Origin: Chionis minor
Lineage: Eukaryota > Chordata > Aves > Charadriiformes > Chionididae
Reading direction: 5' to 3'
Assembly: GCA_013398295.1 (NCBI GenBank)
Contig: VZSF01005687.1
Span: forward strand, 415,550-479,549
DNA length: 64,000 nucleotides
The notes beneath the pieces were generated by a model that was not told the origin of the DNA, searched no databases, and saw nothing but the letters and a program-made list of their open reading frames with translations. This document shows positions 36,873 through 48,900 of this stretch, in pieces (within the stretch, counting starts at the first letter, position 1; each line of letters begins with the position of its first letter). A program made the translations under genes and the position numbers.

Positions 36873-39800
36873 ATGAGGGGAGTTAGTCCAAGAAAATCAG
36901 TGCAACCAGATAGCAAATTTATGAATGCATTTGGTATAATGCGGCGTAAATAATTTTCTTGTGATTGCTTATGATTTTCAACACATAAGAATTTTCTTTG
37001 TCAGGTTTATGTTTCTCAAAGGTACATTCAATGGGCCTGATGCAGCAAAAAACATGGATGTGTGCTTACATCTCATAACCATATACACAAGAAGAATTTT
37101 AGATAAACTCTCATTTGCATCTGATTTCAATGGGGGATAAGCATACATTTCAGTGTTTTGTGAAAATTGACATTATCCCACCTTCTGCTAAAATAACAGA
37201 TGTGGAGAATAAAACACAAAACCTGTTCCCCTTGGGATGCTGGGCAAAAATCCAAAGTAAAAGAGACTAGAGTGTGTGGGAAGCTCAGGTGAGCTCTTCC
37301 TTGGTTTCTGAAGAAACTGTATTTTCAGGTCGAAATTGTAGCTAGCAGATCCTGCAGGACTTCTGCAAAAGCAGAGCATTTAGACCCTGAGGGAAGAGAG
37401 AATACTCTTCCCAATCTTTTTCAACAGTGGGTCTCCCTTGTCAATTAAAAGGATGCCAGCTACTGTCAGCTAGGAAAGTCTGTCAAGCCCTTAGTGTAAG
37501 ATGCCTGAAGGGAGGATGTAGATTAAAGCACTGTAAGAAAAACAGATGTTAGAGCATGAACTAGAGATGTTCTGAAATTCAAAGAGGTTGTTCTGCCTTA
37601 ATGTGCTTAATTACAGAATTCCTTCTTGCTGTCATTAAAATTGAACCCTGCTGTTAGCTCATTCATCTATGCTCCAATTTCCATTAAAAAATTTCAGTTC
37701 TCTTAGGGGTGGTAGGACCACCTAGATTTGCTGATCCCTGAGATGTTACATCAATAGGGGAAAAATATTCTCTTTACAATTCTGAACTATTTAGTGGTAA
37801 ATGTAAAAAGGAAGTCCAGCGCTTAAATTCCAGGACTAGGGATTAGATGATCTAGATTTTATCATATGAGATAGATTTGTGATGAAAACCTAGCTCCCTT
37901 GAAAACCTTGAAAGTTTTTCTATCAACTTCAAAAGACCCATGATTTCTCCCTTGCTGTTAAAGTTTGAGTTAGTAATTCAGGTCAGCCTTTTGAAAAGAC
38001 CTCAGAACTACAGATCTTAAGAGAATACAGAGCATCCCAAATATGAAGCGTCCAGCACTGGACGCTTTATGCAAATTCCGGGAGCTCCTTTATGAAAATT
38101 CTGTAGCTAATTTTGTCTTCCTTGATTTTCCCATGTAGAAAACAGGAGAAATATTTTTGGGTTTTATAGAAAAGTTTTACTTATTGATATTGAATCATTA
38201 GTAATTGAAAATAAAACAACATTTAAAAAAAGGCATTAAAAACCGTATGTGATTGATTTTCTTGCTCTTCCTCTTTCCTGAGTTAAGTTAAAACTTTATT
38301 TTCAGTTTGCTATGTAATCTTCCAGTTTTCAAATTTGTTCATTCAGGGCTAGAATGAAAAAGGGGTGCATTTTGGTGAAATAGATTCTTTTTAAAACATT
38401 TGAAAACTACGCTGAAGACTTTCAGTAAAATTGAAACTGTTTTTTAACTGTTTAATGTAAAAAAAAAGTCTTATAATTTTTTTGTGAATCTTATGAAAAC
38501 AAAAGGTTTTCACATTTTCATGAAAACATTTTGTTTCCAACCAAGCAGCATATCCAGACGAAATAGTACCAGCTACATCAAGTCATAAGAGGAAGAAAAG
38601 AAAATCAAGGAAAATTTAAACTTAGTATTCCAAATTTCCAGAAAACAAAGTAGTCAGGTTTTATTTTTGCCACATAAATATTAAAGTTAAATATAGAGAT
38701 GAAAAGGTCAAACTTGTGTCTACGGGAAGCCCAGGAAAAATATGAGCTTCCTTTTCAGGTTTTGAATGAAGTTATGTAAAGACGCCTTCAAATGTGGTTA
38801 AGGACAGGGGAGAGGAACACCCATTCCTGTGGAGTCACTATGTGGAAGGAGACCGAAGCTCCTGGAAGGCACTAGGGCAGACTTTGACATGCCAGAAGTT
38901 ATGAGTCATGTGTCTGAGACAGCATGAACCTGAAGACACTGAAGAAAAAAGGCTGCTAGAGTCACAGAACCACAAGTATGTGTGTCCATTCACATAAAAA
39001 GCCTGGCACATACCAGCATAAAAAGCCTGGCACCAAAACCCAGAACTATATCATTGTATAAGAGCTGCATTGTTGCAATGTGCCATTCATTTTTTCACAG
39101 GCCCAGCTCAATAACTTTTACCTAGAATTTTATTTGACTCTGAAATTTTTTTGTTGACCCTCCTAGAACATTTACTCAAATACTCTGAATAGTCTCTACG
39201 CTTAATTCCTGAATGGTGCCTTATAGTTCTCCAGATATTCTCTGATCATGTACAAAGGTTGCAAGGTATCACATTTAAAGGAATTCTGTATTTTCATTCA
39301 CGAATCTAAATAACTGGCTGGCTCTTAAAGAGGTGGTTCTAATTTGAATATATAAAAATGTGATCAGGTTTTTAAATGTTCTCAGGGTTTAATATTGGGA
39401 ACAAGAACTATTGGATATACTAAATATTTCTGGAAATCAATTAGGAACCTCAGTGGAAGCAAAGCACTTCTATGAGTTTGATTTTTACTGGGTAAGCCAA
39501 TTACTTTTGAAAATCAGCCCATAAAGATTTTTTTTTTTTTAATCATTCTCTCAATATATCAGCCTCAGCGGTATCTGTGACTGTGTATTGTAAATTATCT
39601 TTTTTGGTTAGCATTCGTACCAGTAAACCCACATACTAGGGTACTGCTGAATACTGAGCACAGTAAGGCTAGGAAAGGAGTCAAAGCAGAATAATTTGAA
39701 AATTCAAATATTCATAGAAACACATGAGGGACTGTTTCCACAGCTTGTTGTCACAACCAATTACAAATGCTGCTTCAGAAAGTGTTTTTAAGTTTTAGGA

Positions 39801-42800
39801 ACCAGGTTGCTGAAAGAAAGTCCAAAATGCTTATTTATTCTTTAGTTGAAGTATAACTTAAAATCATTTTGGCATGAACTATCTGCAGAGATATGACATA
39901 TTTGGATGGCAGTGCCCCTTGCATAATGGCCAGAGTTTTTTGCTGGGAGAAAAATACATAGAACACAGCAGGAGGCCGACTGAGCCCCAGTTAATGGTAG
40001 CTTGAGACAGATAGTCACAGGATTTAGAAGGTAGGAGAGACAAAATGGAAAGAAAATGAGGAATCTCCATACCATCAGAATTTATTTTTTTTTTTAACAG
40101 ATCACTGAGTATCATTGCTAGTCTATGTATTCAGTCCAATTACTTCAGCCAAAGTTCCAAATCACCAGTAAAAAAGAGATAAAAAGGAAAGCTTATACGC
40201 AAAAAAACCCATAGACATCTCCCTCCAAAACAGAATCAACCCTCAAACCCCTGGAATCACAGTAGCTGACCCCTGGTATAGTCGGTTGAAAGAAGAACAG
40301 AGTCTGGGCCGTACCATATCTGCAGAACAGCAGCTTCCAGATTTGGCCTTTGGTCGGCTCATCTGAACAAAATAAGCCAGTTTTTCCCCACTCTGCCCCA
40401 GGAGGGGTATTACTAGAGCATCATGCTGGATCTATCAAATTATATTAGCTAGGAAAAACAGTATTAGGGTGTTTGGAGCGATATTAGGGCCTTTAGAGCT
40501 GCTGTTTTGTGTGTAATCTAAAAGTGCTTTCAGTAGTAAAATATCCCAAGACAGAATATCAAGGTAATACTCCAGAAATGACCTTGATAGGAACAATGGA
40601 ACAGCCCAGGGAGGTGATGCATTCTGTATATCACAGAAAAATCTGTGAGTCAGTCTGTCAGGGTAGTTACAATGCTGAGTTTTTCAACTGATCTCAGTGA
40701 GTGTTAGGTCAGTATTGTACATGAACAAAGCAATACATTTGTTTCTTTGGTGTTTTAGAAGATTTTGCAAAGGTTAGTCAAAAGGAGGTGGGAGAAGGTG
40801 AGTTACCTCATGCACTTCTAAAGAGACCAATAACAAAAGAGAAATCATCAAAAGAAAAACATGCTTTTAATTGTCCCTTCTCTGCTTAAGTGACAACTGC
40901 AACTTTTTCATTAAAAACACTAAATTTACTGTGGGAAAAAAAAAAAAGGAATCTCTTTGTAAAGATAGGTGTTATTCAAATAAGTCATTAGTTATAAATA
41001 TATACTCTACAAATTCCTAAATTCCTTCATAGTCAGATGCTATTAATGTTATTCAAACTGCTAAAATATAGGTGTAGACATTTTCAATGTTGACAAAACA
41101 AGAGAGAAATATTTTCTTCACTTTTTTTCACGCCACAGCTTCTATGAATGTGCCCCAAGCACAATGTAGACTGGAAAACAGCTTAGGAAGGGCTCTTGCT
41201 TCCCATAAAAATCTTTCACTTTGTACCCCATTGTTATTTCTCATAAGATGTGGCCTCTGTTAGCTCAAAAACACATTTTCCCTGTTATTTCTTTTATATC
41301 CTTCCAACAGTTCAAGGTAATTTTTTATCCTCTTTACTGCTAGAAGTGATTTTCTCCTAAAAGTACATTTTCGTTTTAAAAGAAAAACCATCCCCAAACT
41401 TTATATGGCATTTCATATTTTCAAAATACCTCTGTAAGTACTGTACTTTCATCAGTTTAAACCAGCAAGGTTGCAGTACATTTGATCAACACTACAAGAC
41501 TGTCTTGTTACAGAGAGCCATTTCTCAGTGAATAAATATAAAATGCCTATCGTTTCGCATAAGTTATTTGAACACTGAACTTAATATACTGTAGTAAATA
41601 TTTCAACATCTGAAGCTTTTTTTTTGTAAGGCATGATCTGAAGACATTAGAATCTGTGGGTATTTTCCAGTTAGAGTGAGAGCAAGGTATCTCCCCCAAG
41701 TTTCCCATCTAATCCTATGCTCTATCCAGTAGTCATTTCTTTTCATTTAAACCACAAGAAACTGACTGTTCTAGTCACTGACAGTTCCACCACTTGAATT
41801 TGTTAACCTGCAGAGCTTATAACGTGGGTTGAATAATTTTTTTTTCCCCTGTTTTTTTGGGGTTTTTATGGTGCAAAAAGTTTGTATTTGAAGTTTCAAA
41901 CAGAAGGAGTTTCTCCAGAAATGATCAGGCCTTATAAAACCTGTGGGTATAAACCAAAAGATTTACAGATCTTTTCCTCAGGACATTTGAACTTTTCCTG
42001 CAGCCATCTCCAACCTGCTTCACCTCTTCTCCCAAAGGTTCCGCATACTCCCTGCTCTGCCGCTATGTCTCCTCACATCCCTGCTTACCTCCACTTTGCT
42101 AGCCACTCTGCGTGGTTGCTTTCTGGAGCCAGCCCCATTCCATTTCCTAGGCAGGACAGAAGTGTGCCAGCATCTCCCTCAGGGAGAGGCAGGAGGAAGC
42201 ACTAAAATCTAATTTTCAGAAGACTTATTTGAAATTAATGTTTTTGGCAACTCTGTCCTTCTATAAAATTGGCTGAAATTACTGAATGTGTTCAGAAGCC
42301 CTCACAAGGGCGTGACATATATCCACCCAGATTTGATTGAGAGGTATGATGCTCCTGTAAGTCCCCTTTCCTTCCTCAGGATGCCTAAGAGTACCACAGG
42401 CTTCATGACCTCCACGTATGCTGCTGGGGAAGTCTCCTTAATAATGTTCTGTCTGAATAAGAGCTGCATGATGAGCTTATATAGTATTCTGAATAACATA
42501 TAGGGAACATTACCGTAATTGTAGAGTTCATTGCATAAAGATGTAGATCTACAAACAATTATGATATGTAAATGACTTTCTCCAAACCTATTTTTCTAAC
42601 TAGGTCATCTGTCCTTTGGTTGCTCTTATCAAGTAGTGTTGGTTCTGATCTCACCTGTTCCGGCATATATAATGCACTACTTCCATGCGATTCAATGAAC
42701 ATGTAATAATCAGTAAGAACAGAATCAGACCTCGTGTATTTTATGGGGAAGTATTTGAGATAGCATCATTAAATTACTTCTGTCAGATAACTAGATTAAA

Positions 42801-43619
42801 GCTCGGGTTTGAAGCTCTTTAACTCAAAGGCAAAATACCCTTCAAATTCACTGGGGTCCTGGATTTCATCCATAATCCATACTTATCAATTTCACCAAAT
42901 GCTATTCATCCAATAAGTCGTGTCAGAAAACGCCAAGTAAAGTAATTGATTTTCCAGACAAGACTTAATGGAAAGAAGAAAACAGGTTAGAGTAGTTATA
43001 GTAATTTTTTCAATATTTGAAACTGATTAAAGGCTGACACTATTAAACTTTTCATATATTGAAATCCTGAATGTAATGGACCTGTCACTAAAACCTCCAG
43101 ATTTAAACCTCTGGATATATTTCGCTGTATAAAGTTCTGCAGCCTGGTAAAACTGAAGAGTCATAATTTATTTGCATCGACCACATTGAAGTATCCGTGA
43201 GGGATCTCAAACTAAATGGAATATATGTGTGTTGGGTCAGCAGTTTTTTCCTTAATTTCATTAAACATAACATTGGACTATGGTACACCAACCACGGGGA
43301 GATGCTGGGTTTTGTTGTAGGGTGCTAAGCTCAGGCTATTTGCTTTGCGTGCATGAACATGTGCCCAGCTGAAAGAGAACATTTTGTGTTCTACCAATGG
43401 GCTTCCTTGTTGGCTTGTAGTCCCTTCTGCATTGCTGCATCTCTCCAGGTGAGCTTTCCCATTGTCTCTTCCAGTTGAATTTTTCTCATTATGAAAATAC
43501 ATCCTCGCGTTCTGCATGGAACCACACCACTAAGTGACTGGAGGTGGTAAACACATCCATTCCAAGAGTATGTCATGCAGCTTTTGGGGCAGATTTCTCA
43601 CAGATGTATAGCTGCTGGC
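36873..43619. other. Unassigned AT-rich DNA
   Basis: No gene or repeat family was recognised. It contains a perfect inverted repeat at 38,046-38,067 and a 17-base direct repeat (CATAAAAAGCCTGGCAC at 38,993 and 39,017). A 107-codon frame at 41,882-42,205 has no domain and is compatible with chance. Confidence 0.5.
38046..38067. repeat. Perfect 10-bp inverted repeat beside an octamer motif
   Basis: AAGCGTCCAG, CA, CTGGACGCTT: exact reverse-complement arms with a two-base centre. Each arm contains a CpG. Allowing a G-T wobble, pairing continues for two more base pairs. Two bases downstream lies a perfect POU octamer ATGCAAAT (38,069-38,076). Confidence 0.65.
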
Positions 43620-43890
43620 TTCTTGGCGACCCAACGAGCACCTGACGGTCCACCCAAGGTCACCACTGCAGCCCGACGGGCACCGCTAGGTGTCAGCGTA
43701 GTGCCACAGATAGCAATTATGTTAAGTGACGCAGTGACGACTGCGTAATTGGCAAAAACACTATTTTCTCTTTCCTTTCTACTACCTTTGAATCAGTCTT
43801 TTAATTTGTAAAATTATTGTCCTCTTTCCAATTCCACCCTTTTTAATTTTCGGAATTTGGTAGCCAAAGCAACCTGGCAACCATGGCGTT
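43620..43890. promoter_or_regulatory. Candidate regulatory element: CpG islet, CRE half-sites, CCAAT, RFX X-box
   Basis: Ten CpG dinucleotides fall within 43,627-43,745, in a region otherwise nearly free of CpG. Two TGACG half-sites (ATF/CREB type) lie at 43,727-43,740. A CCAAT box lies at 43,828-43,832. A full match to the RFX X-box pattern GTNRCC-N2-RGYAAC lies at 43,860-43,873, and a second GGCAAC half-site follows at 43,876. Known biology: RFX X-boxes with CRE and NF-Y sites mark ciliary and MHC class II promoters, and CpG density marks unmethylated promoters. Inference: this may be a small promoter or enhancer. No transcript or exon was found next to it, and the spacing is looser than in an MHC class II SXY module. 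Confidence 0.35.
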
Positions 43891-45447
43891 TTCTGTACGC
43901 TAGCTGTGATGCCAGAGCAAATGCCATGTTAACACAGCTCACTTTCCTGTCACTCAAGCTGTATTTTATTCCATAAAACTTTCAGCATCAAGCACGAAGC
44001 AGAAGAGTTAAGCAGACACAGCAATCCTGCTTGAGCATATTTCCTGAAAAGTATAGGCATACATTATTCTTTTTTGATTTGGTGTAGTAATCTGTTATCT
44101 TTTGTCGTGCATGTTACAATGATTTCATGCATGAGTGGAAAGGATGGATGATTTATTAGGAGAGCTCTATTCATCCTGCTGAGCAGGCTTGGGTTTGAAA
44201 TTGATATGTACTTAAAGAAATACAGTATCTCAGGTCACAGTTATGAAAATACACTCCTGGTTGCAGCTTCATTAGAGGTTTTCTTTTAAGAAAATACGGG
44301 CAAAAGAAATGTTTGCTGTTGCTTGTTTTTGTATTCTACATAAAAGATTATACTAATGAATGATTTAACCAGAATAATTTTCTACACCTTTTGTTCCTGC
44401 CTTTGTATTGATTTCCATTACTCATCCATAATTATGGTACAGAGTGTTATAAAATGAAATTTGATTTTGAAACATTGCTTGTAACTGGCTACCCTTCAAA
44501 GTCTGAAAAACTGAGGCATCAGTTTAATTACATCAGTCTGTCACCAAGCACTTTTTGGAAACATTTTTAGTGGAACTTAAAATCCCATTAAAATATAATT
44601 ATATTGTGAGGCCTATAGTTCTGCTCTAATTAACATCTCCTTGCAGTAATGATAAATCACCGTTCAATATAGTGGTGAGGATATTTCTAAATTGTAAGCC
44701 CTGAGTAATTTGAATGTTGCTGCCAAGATATAGCCACCCATATTAATGGAAAGCTGATTAATGACACTTTCTCTGAATAGAGTGCTGAAAGTAGGAGCAA
44801 AACCTCTGTGAGTTAATGAGATGGCCTCTCTTCCTTCAAGTAATTCTTATGGTGCCAACATCAGAGGTTTTCTTTAGAGACTCGTCAAGTCATGGTGGTG
44901 TTCTGCTTCCAAAGAGCAGGTCAGTGGTAGATGCTAAAACTTAATCTACTAAAATTCTATTTCTTCTTCTACTTCTTTTTTATAACGTAGGCTTCACAAG
45001 GAACAGAAAGCTGAAATGGGAAGGCTGGATAGCTGTTATGATCCACGCAACCCATATGCTTAGATCGTCTCTGTGGGTGGTTGGAAATCCACTGTCCTTG
45101 TGTCCGCTGTTCTGAAATACAGCCACTGAACTGAGAAGGAACTGCATTTGCACCTCTTTACAATGCATGCTTTCATTATTTTATATTTGACCATGGATGA
45201 TAGTTGCTTTTTTTAAGAGGGGGTTGGAAATCTTGGTTATTTCCACTAAATCAAACCCAAAGATATTTTTGCTTAAAAAATGGAATTTAAGAGTGAATGT
45301 CACCAGTCCAGCTGTTCCCAACATTTAAAGATATAGAATAAAAACTTTAGGTCACTGACATAAAAAATCCCTTTGATATGCTTTGCATTGATCATTACCA
45401 TTTAGCAAAGAGACCTTGTGGTTATAATAGATATTTCTAGGAAAACA
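43891..45447. other. Unassigned DNA, part possibly conserved noncoding
   Basis: At 44,420-44,830 TAATTA or ATTAATG words occur seven times (about 44,430, 44,525, 44,597, 44,628, 44,742, 44,758 and 44,813), with no simple-repeat structure. This resembles a developmental enhancer, but the words are also common in AT-rich DNA. The rest shows nothing. Confidence 0.35.
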
Positions 45448-45985
45448 CCAGTTCAGTGCTCAGAAGCTGTGAAGAAACAAATCGAGTGCTGAAAATTATT
45501 AGAGAAGAAATAGTGAATAAAACAGAGAACATTATTGAAACACTCTACAAATCCATGGGGAGCTCACATCTGGAATAACAGGTATAATTCTGGTCATTCC
45601 ATTGCAAAAAGAATAGAAACGAACGGAAACAGGTACAGAAAAAAGGCAACAAGGATGTTCAAAATTATGTAATGTTTTTCATAAAAAGGATCAACAAGCA
45701 TACTTCACCTCTCCAGCCTGAAAAGACATGAAGGAGAACTGATAAAGTTCTGTAAAATCATGAATAACATTGAAAAGGTGAATAGAAGGCAACAGATCAC
45801 TGTCTTACAGCACAAAAGCCAGGAGCATAAAAAGAAACAATACAGGACAGGTTTGAAATAAGTAAAAGGGTAAGACCTAATCAGATAACACTTACTTAAA
45901 CTGTGGAATTCCCTGCTATAAGGTATTATGGATGCTAAAAGTTGCAATGGGTTAAAAAACCATTTGGACAGTTTCATGAAATAAA
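45448..45985 (+). repeat. Very old L3-like CR1 fragment, end of ORF2
   Basis: The order of landmarks follows L3/CR1-L3-type elements through the C-terminal part of the reverse transcriptase frame into the 3' region: AAATCCATGGGGAGCTCACA, TCTGGAATAACAGGTATAAT, GGCAACAAGGATGTTCAAAA, TAAAATCATGAATAACATTG, CTGTGGAATTCCCTGCTATA and a final ATTTGGACAGTTTCATGAA. Many stops and indels are present. The long minus-strand open frame over 45,705-46,121 is antisense to this repeat and is not a gene. Confidence 0.75.
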
Positions 45986-48900
45986 AAAGCCACGGAGTGG
46001 TCTTAAATGTGTGCATCGCAGTGATTTCATGTAGAGCTTTGCTTGTGGGTAATACTACTGTTCGAGGCCCAGCACATTCATTGCAGTGCGGTGCATTCAA
46101 ATTCAGTTCGTTGCAAACCAAGTCACAGAAGTTTTAATAACAGTAGCCAGGTCAGATTCTGCCAGGGAGATGGTCCAATCTCATGGCTGGCCATAAATGA
46201 AAGAAGATGTTTTTGGCAGTTTTTGTCGTGTGGTATAATGAGAAATGCAGAAAGATGCTGAGGCTGCCTGCCATCTTAAGAGAAGAGAAATGAGAGCAGC
46301 TGTCCCTCAAGCAAAATTTTATTACAGTGTTGGTTACTTGTCCAAAATGTTTTCCTCTGCCTATCAATATTGCTTTTATTGTGCCCAAGTTTAGTTCAGC
46401 CAGCTGTTCCTCATCATAGCACTAATCCCTCTTAGATTCCTGGACAGCTGGAGAGGGGTAGCTTATTGCAATTTGTTTTATTGGATGGCAATAACTAGAA
46501 AGTTAGTTAACTGAATGAGAAAGTGATGTAGAGCTGAATGTCACAATGCATCCCTACCATTTCTGTCTATTGAGTACAACAGACTCCCCAGATATGTTAA
46601 ATGGAATGAGAGGAGAGAAAATTCACAGTTTTCTACGTATGAAAATTTTACTGACAACTTGGCATTTCCAGTCCATCACTTTGGCACTCAACTCTACCTG
46701 ACAGGCAGCAGTGAGCTTTAGATTTTTAAGATTTTTGGCATCAGCATCTTCTCTTTCATGTCCTCTGGAGTGGCCTTATTTGACTATGAGTCCTTTAGGT
46801 TTTACTGGTCCCTAAATATCTAGGGCATCTAATATCATTAGAAAAGAATAGGATGTTGTAAAGTTCTTCTTAGAACTTTCCTGATAAACAACCTAACAAT
46901 AATCTCTAGGAGGCTATTTTTCCTCTTGTCTATCTTTCAGAAGCATCAGCTTCAGATAAGCAGAAGGACAACTACAAATCCTTAAATTGCTATAAACTTA
47001 TTTCCTTGGGTTATGTTTACCTCCCTTGGTGCACCAAAAGTGCTGAACTCAAGTGAGTTTTTAATTTAGCAGGGTTAATAATTATCAGTTCAGTGTGACT
47101 CTCGTAATACCACTGTCTCTAAAGGTGTGTAAGTGACCTATTGATTTCCTCAGCGTTTTGTGGCTTGTTCTGATATGAGTACAGATTTTTGTGAAGTCAT
47201 CTGGGTGCAATGACAAACAGTCAATACGCTCTGCCAGTGCTCTGTTATTGAAACCTTTTACCTAGTCGTTAGATAGTATTGCCTGGAAAGGTACTGATTG
47301 AGCCGTGTTGCCGATTTACACTGAAGGCTTTTCAAGGAGGTGTTCGCTCAGCTGCAAACGCTTCAGTTTGCTGTGCATTTTTTATTTGCTTAGCCCTGTT
47401 CTTCCCCTTATATTACCCATCAAATGTAAATCTACATCCAGATACATCACAAAGACAATGCTGTACTTAACAGCAGATGGCAACCCAGAAAGATGATGTA
47501 ATGTTTTTGGACCGTCTCAGCTCCCTGGAGCGAGACAGGTTGGAATTCCCCCTGCGTCAAAGATCTGTCCCCCTGTGAGATTTAAACACAGGTTAGCTTT
47601 GCCTAAGACTGGTGGCAAGCAGTGCTGCACGTACTTGCCTTTTTATCCCTTAAAGAGCAATAAATAAATACCTACGCAAATTCTTGAAGGCAACCCATGT
47701 AGTCATCTCATGATGTGAGAAAGCATACGCTGTGGGTTTGCCCTTTTGCAGAACTCAGCTTTGCTGGCCTGTCAGAACACCGTTGTGTGAAGTGTGACCT
47801 CTTTTGCCTGACACTTTCCTTGATCCTTGACAAAACCTTTTGCTGCTTAACCTTTACCAGTGGCAGCCAGGTCTTGCCCCTGGTGCTGGCTCAGCTTTGT
47901 CTTACCTCCTTCTCTGCCCATTCCCCTCCACCTGTGTCTATCAGGAATTGTGCGCCTCTTCTTGGAAATAGTGATAGGGAATGCCGTTTGAATCCTGCAC
48001 AGTACGCATCCCAAAACGTACTGTCACCAAACCTTTTGGTCCCTACTGCCCAAATGATCTAATCCTACACGAAGTCTGGGATCTGTCTGGGAGGTAAGTG
48101 TCAAGACAAGGTGACTCTCCTTGGTCTCCCCCCTCCATCCATTAGCATATGAAATCTTCTGCAATGGCTCTACCCTTCAGCCACTGATCTCACACCCACA
48201 AGAGCTCTGCTCTGGCCTCTTGTAGAGGGGAGGGAAGAGAAGAAATAAGGAGAAGGATGGACAAATATGGCTCACCCTCAAATCCCTTCTCCTCTGAGAC
48301 TACGCATGTGGCCCCATCTCTGGGAAGCAGAAAGCAGTGTGGCATAGAGCCAGACCTGTCCATGCAGAAGGCTTCAGGGCAGTGCACAGCTCTGGTGTTA
48401 CCAGTCCTGCAGTAGAAATGCAGACATTGTTTGGTATTTTGCACTTTTTATATTGTTTTGTATTGGTACTCCCAGGCAGGTGTCCTGCATGGGGTGAATG
48501 AGACTTCAGCTTTTGCTCTATTTCCTTTCAGTGTTGAGTAAGACAATAAACTGTGGTTGAAAGTAAGGCTACAAGACCACCTCATCCCTCTACCCAATCA
48601 TGAAAATAGCCAAATTTATTTTATTCTCTATATTTTCTCATAAACTCTGCAAACATGAAATACCCTACTTCTTTCCCATGTGTGAAAGGAGTACAACTGG
48701 CAAGTAGAAATTCAATCAAATGCTCTTTCAGAGAAGCAGATAAGAATTGATTCCTCCTTTAGGATACCTGTTAACTGAAAACCTATTGCAGAAGAATAAA
48801 AACTTCCAAAAGAGATTCCACAGACACGTTCATGGGTATAAGTCTGAGCTTCGTGCCATTAAGGACAGTAAGGAAAGTAAGGAAACAATAAGGAAAGTTA

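Noticed and set aside
38993..39033. 17-base direct repeat as a possible CRISPR-like or regulatory array
   Set aside because: Only two copies with a 7-base spacer, in vertebrate DNA. It is a small tandem duplication.
45705..46121. 138-codon minus-strand open frame
   Set aside because: It lies antisense to an old L3-like CR1 fragment and has no domain.
47715..48062. 115-codon plus-strand open frame in a GC-richer patch
   Set aside because: No domain, no convincing paired splice sites and a competing frame on the same strand. Expected by chance in a window of this size.
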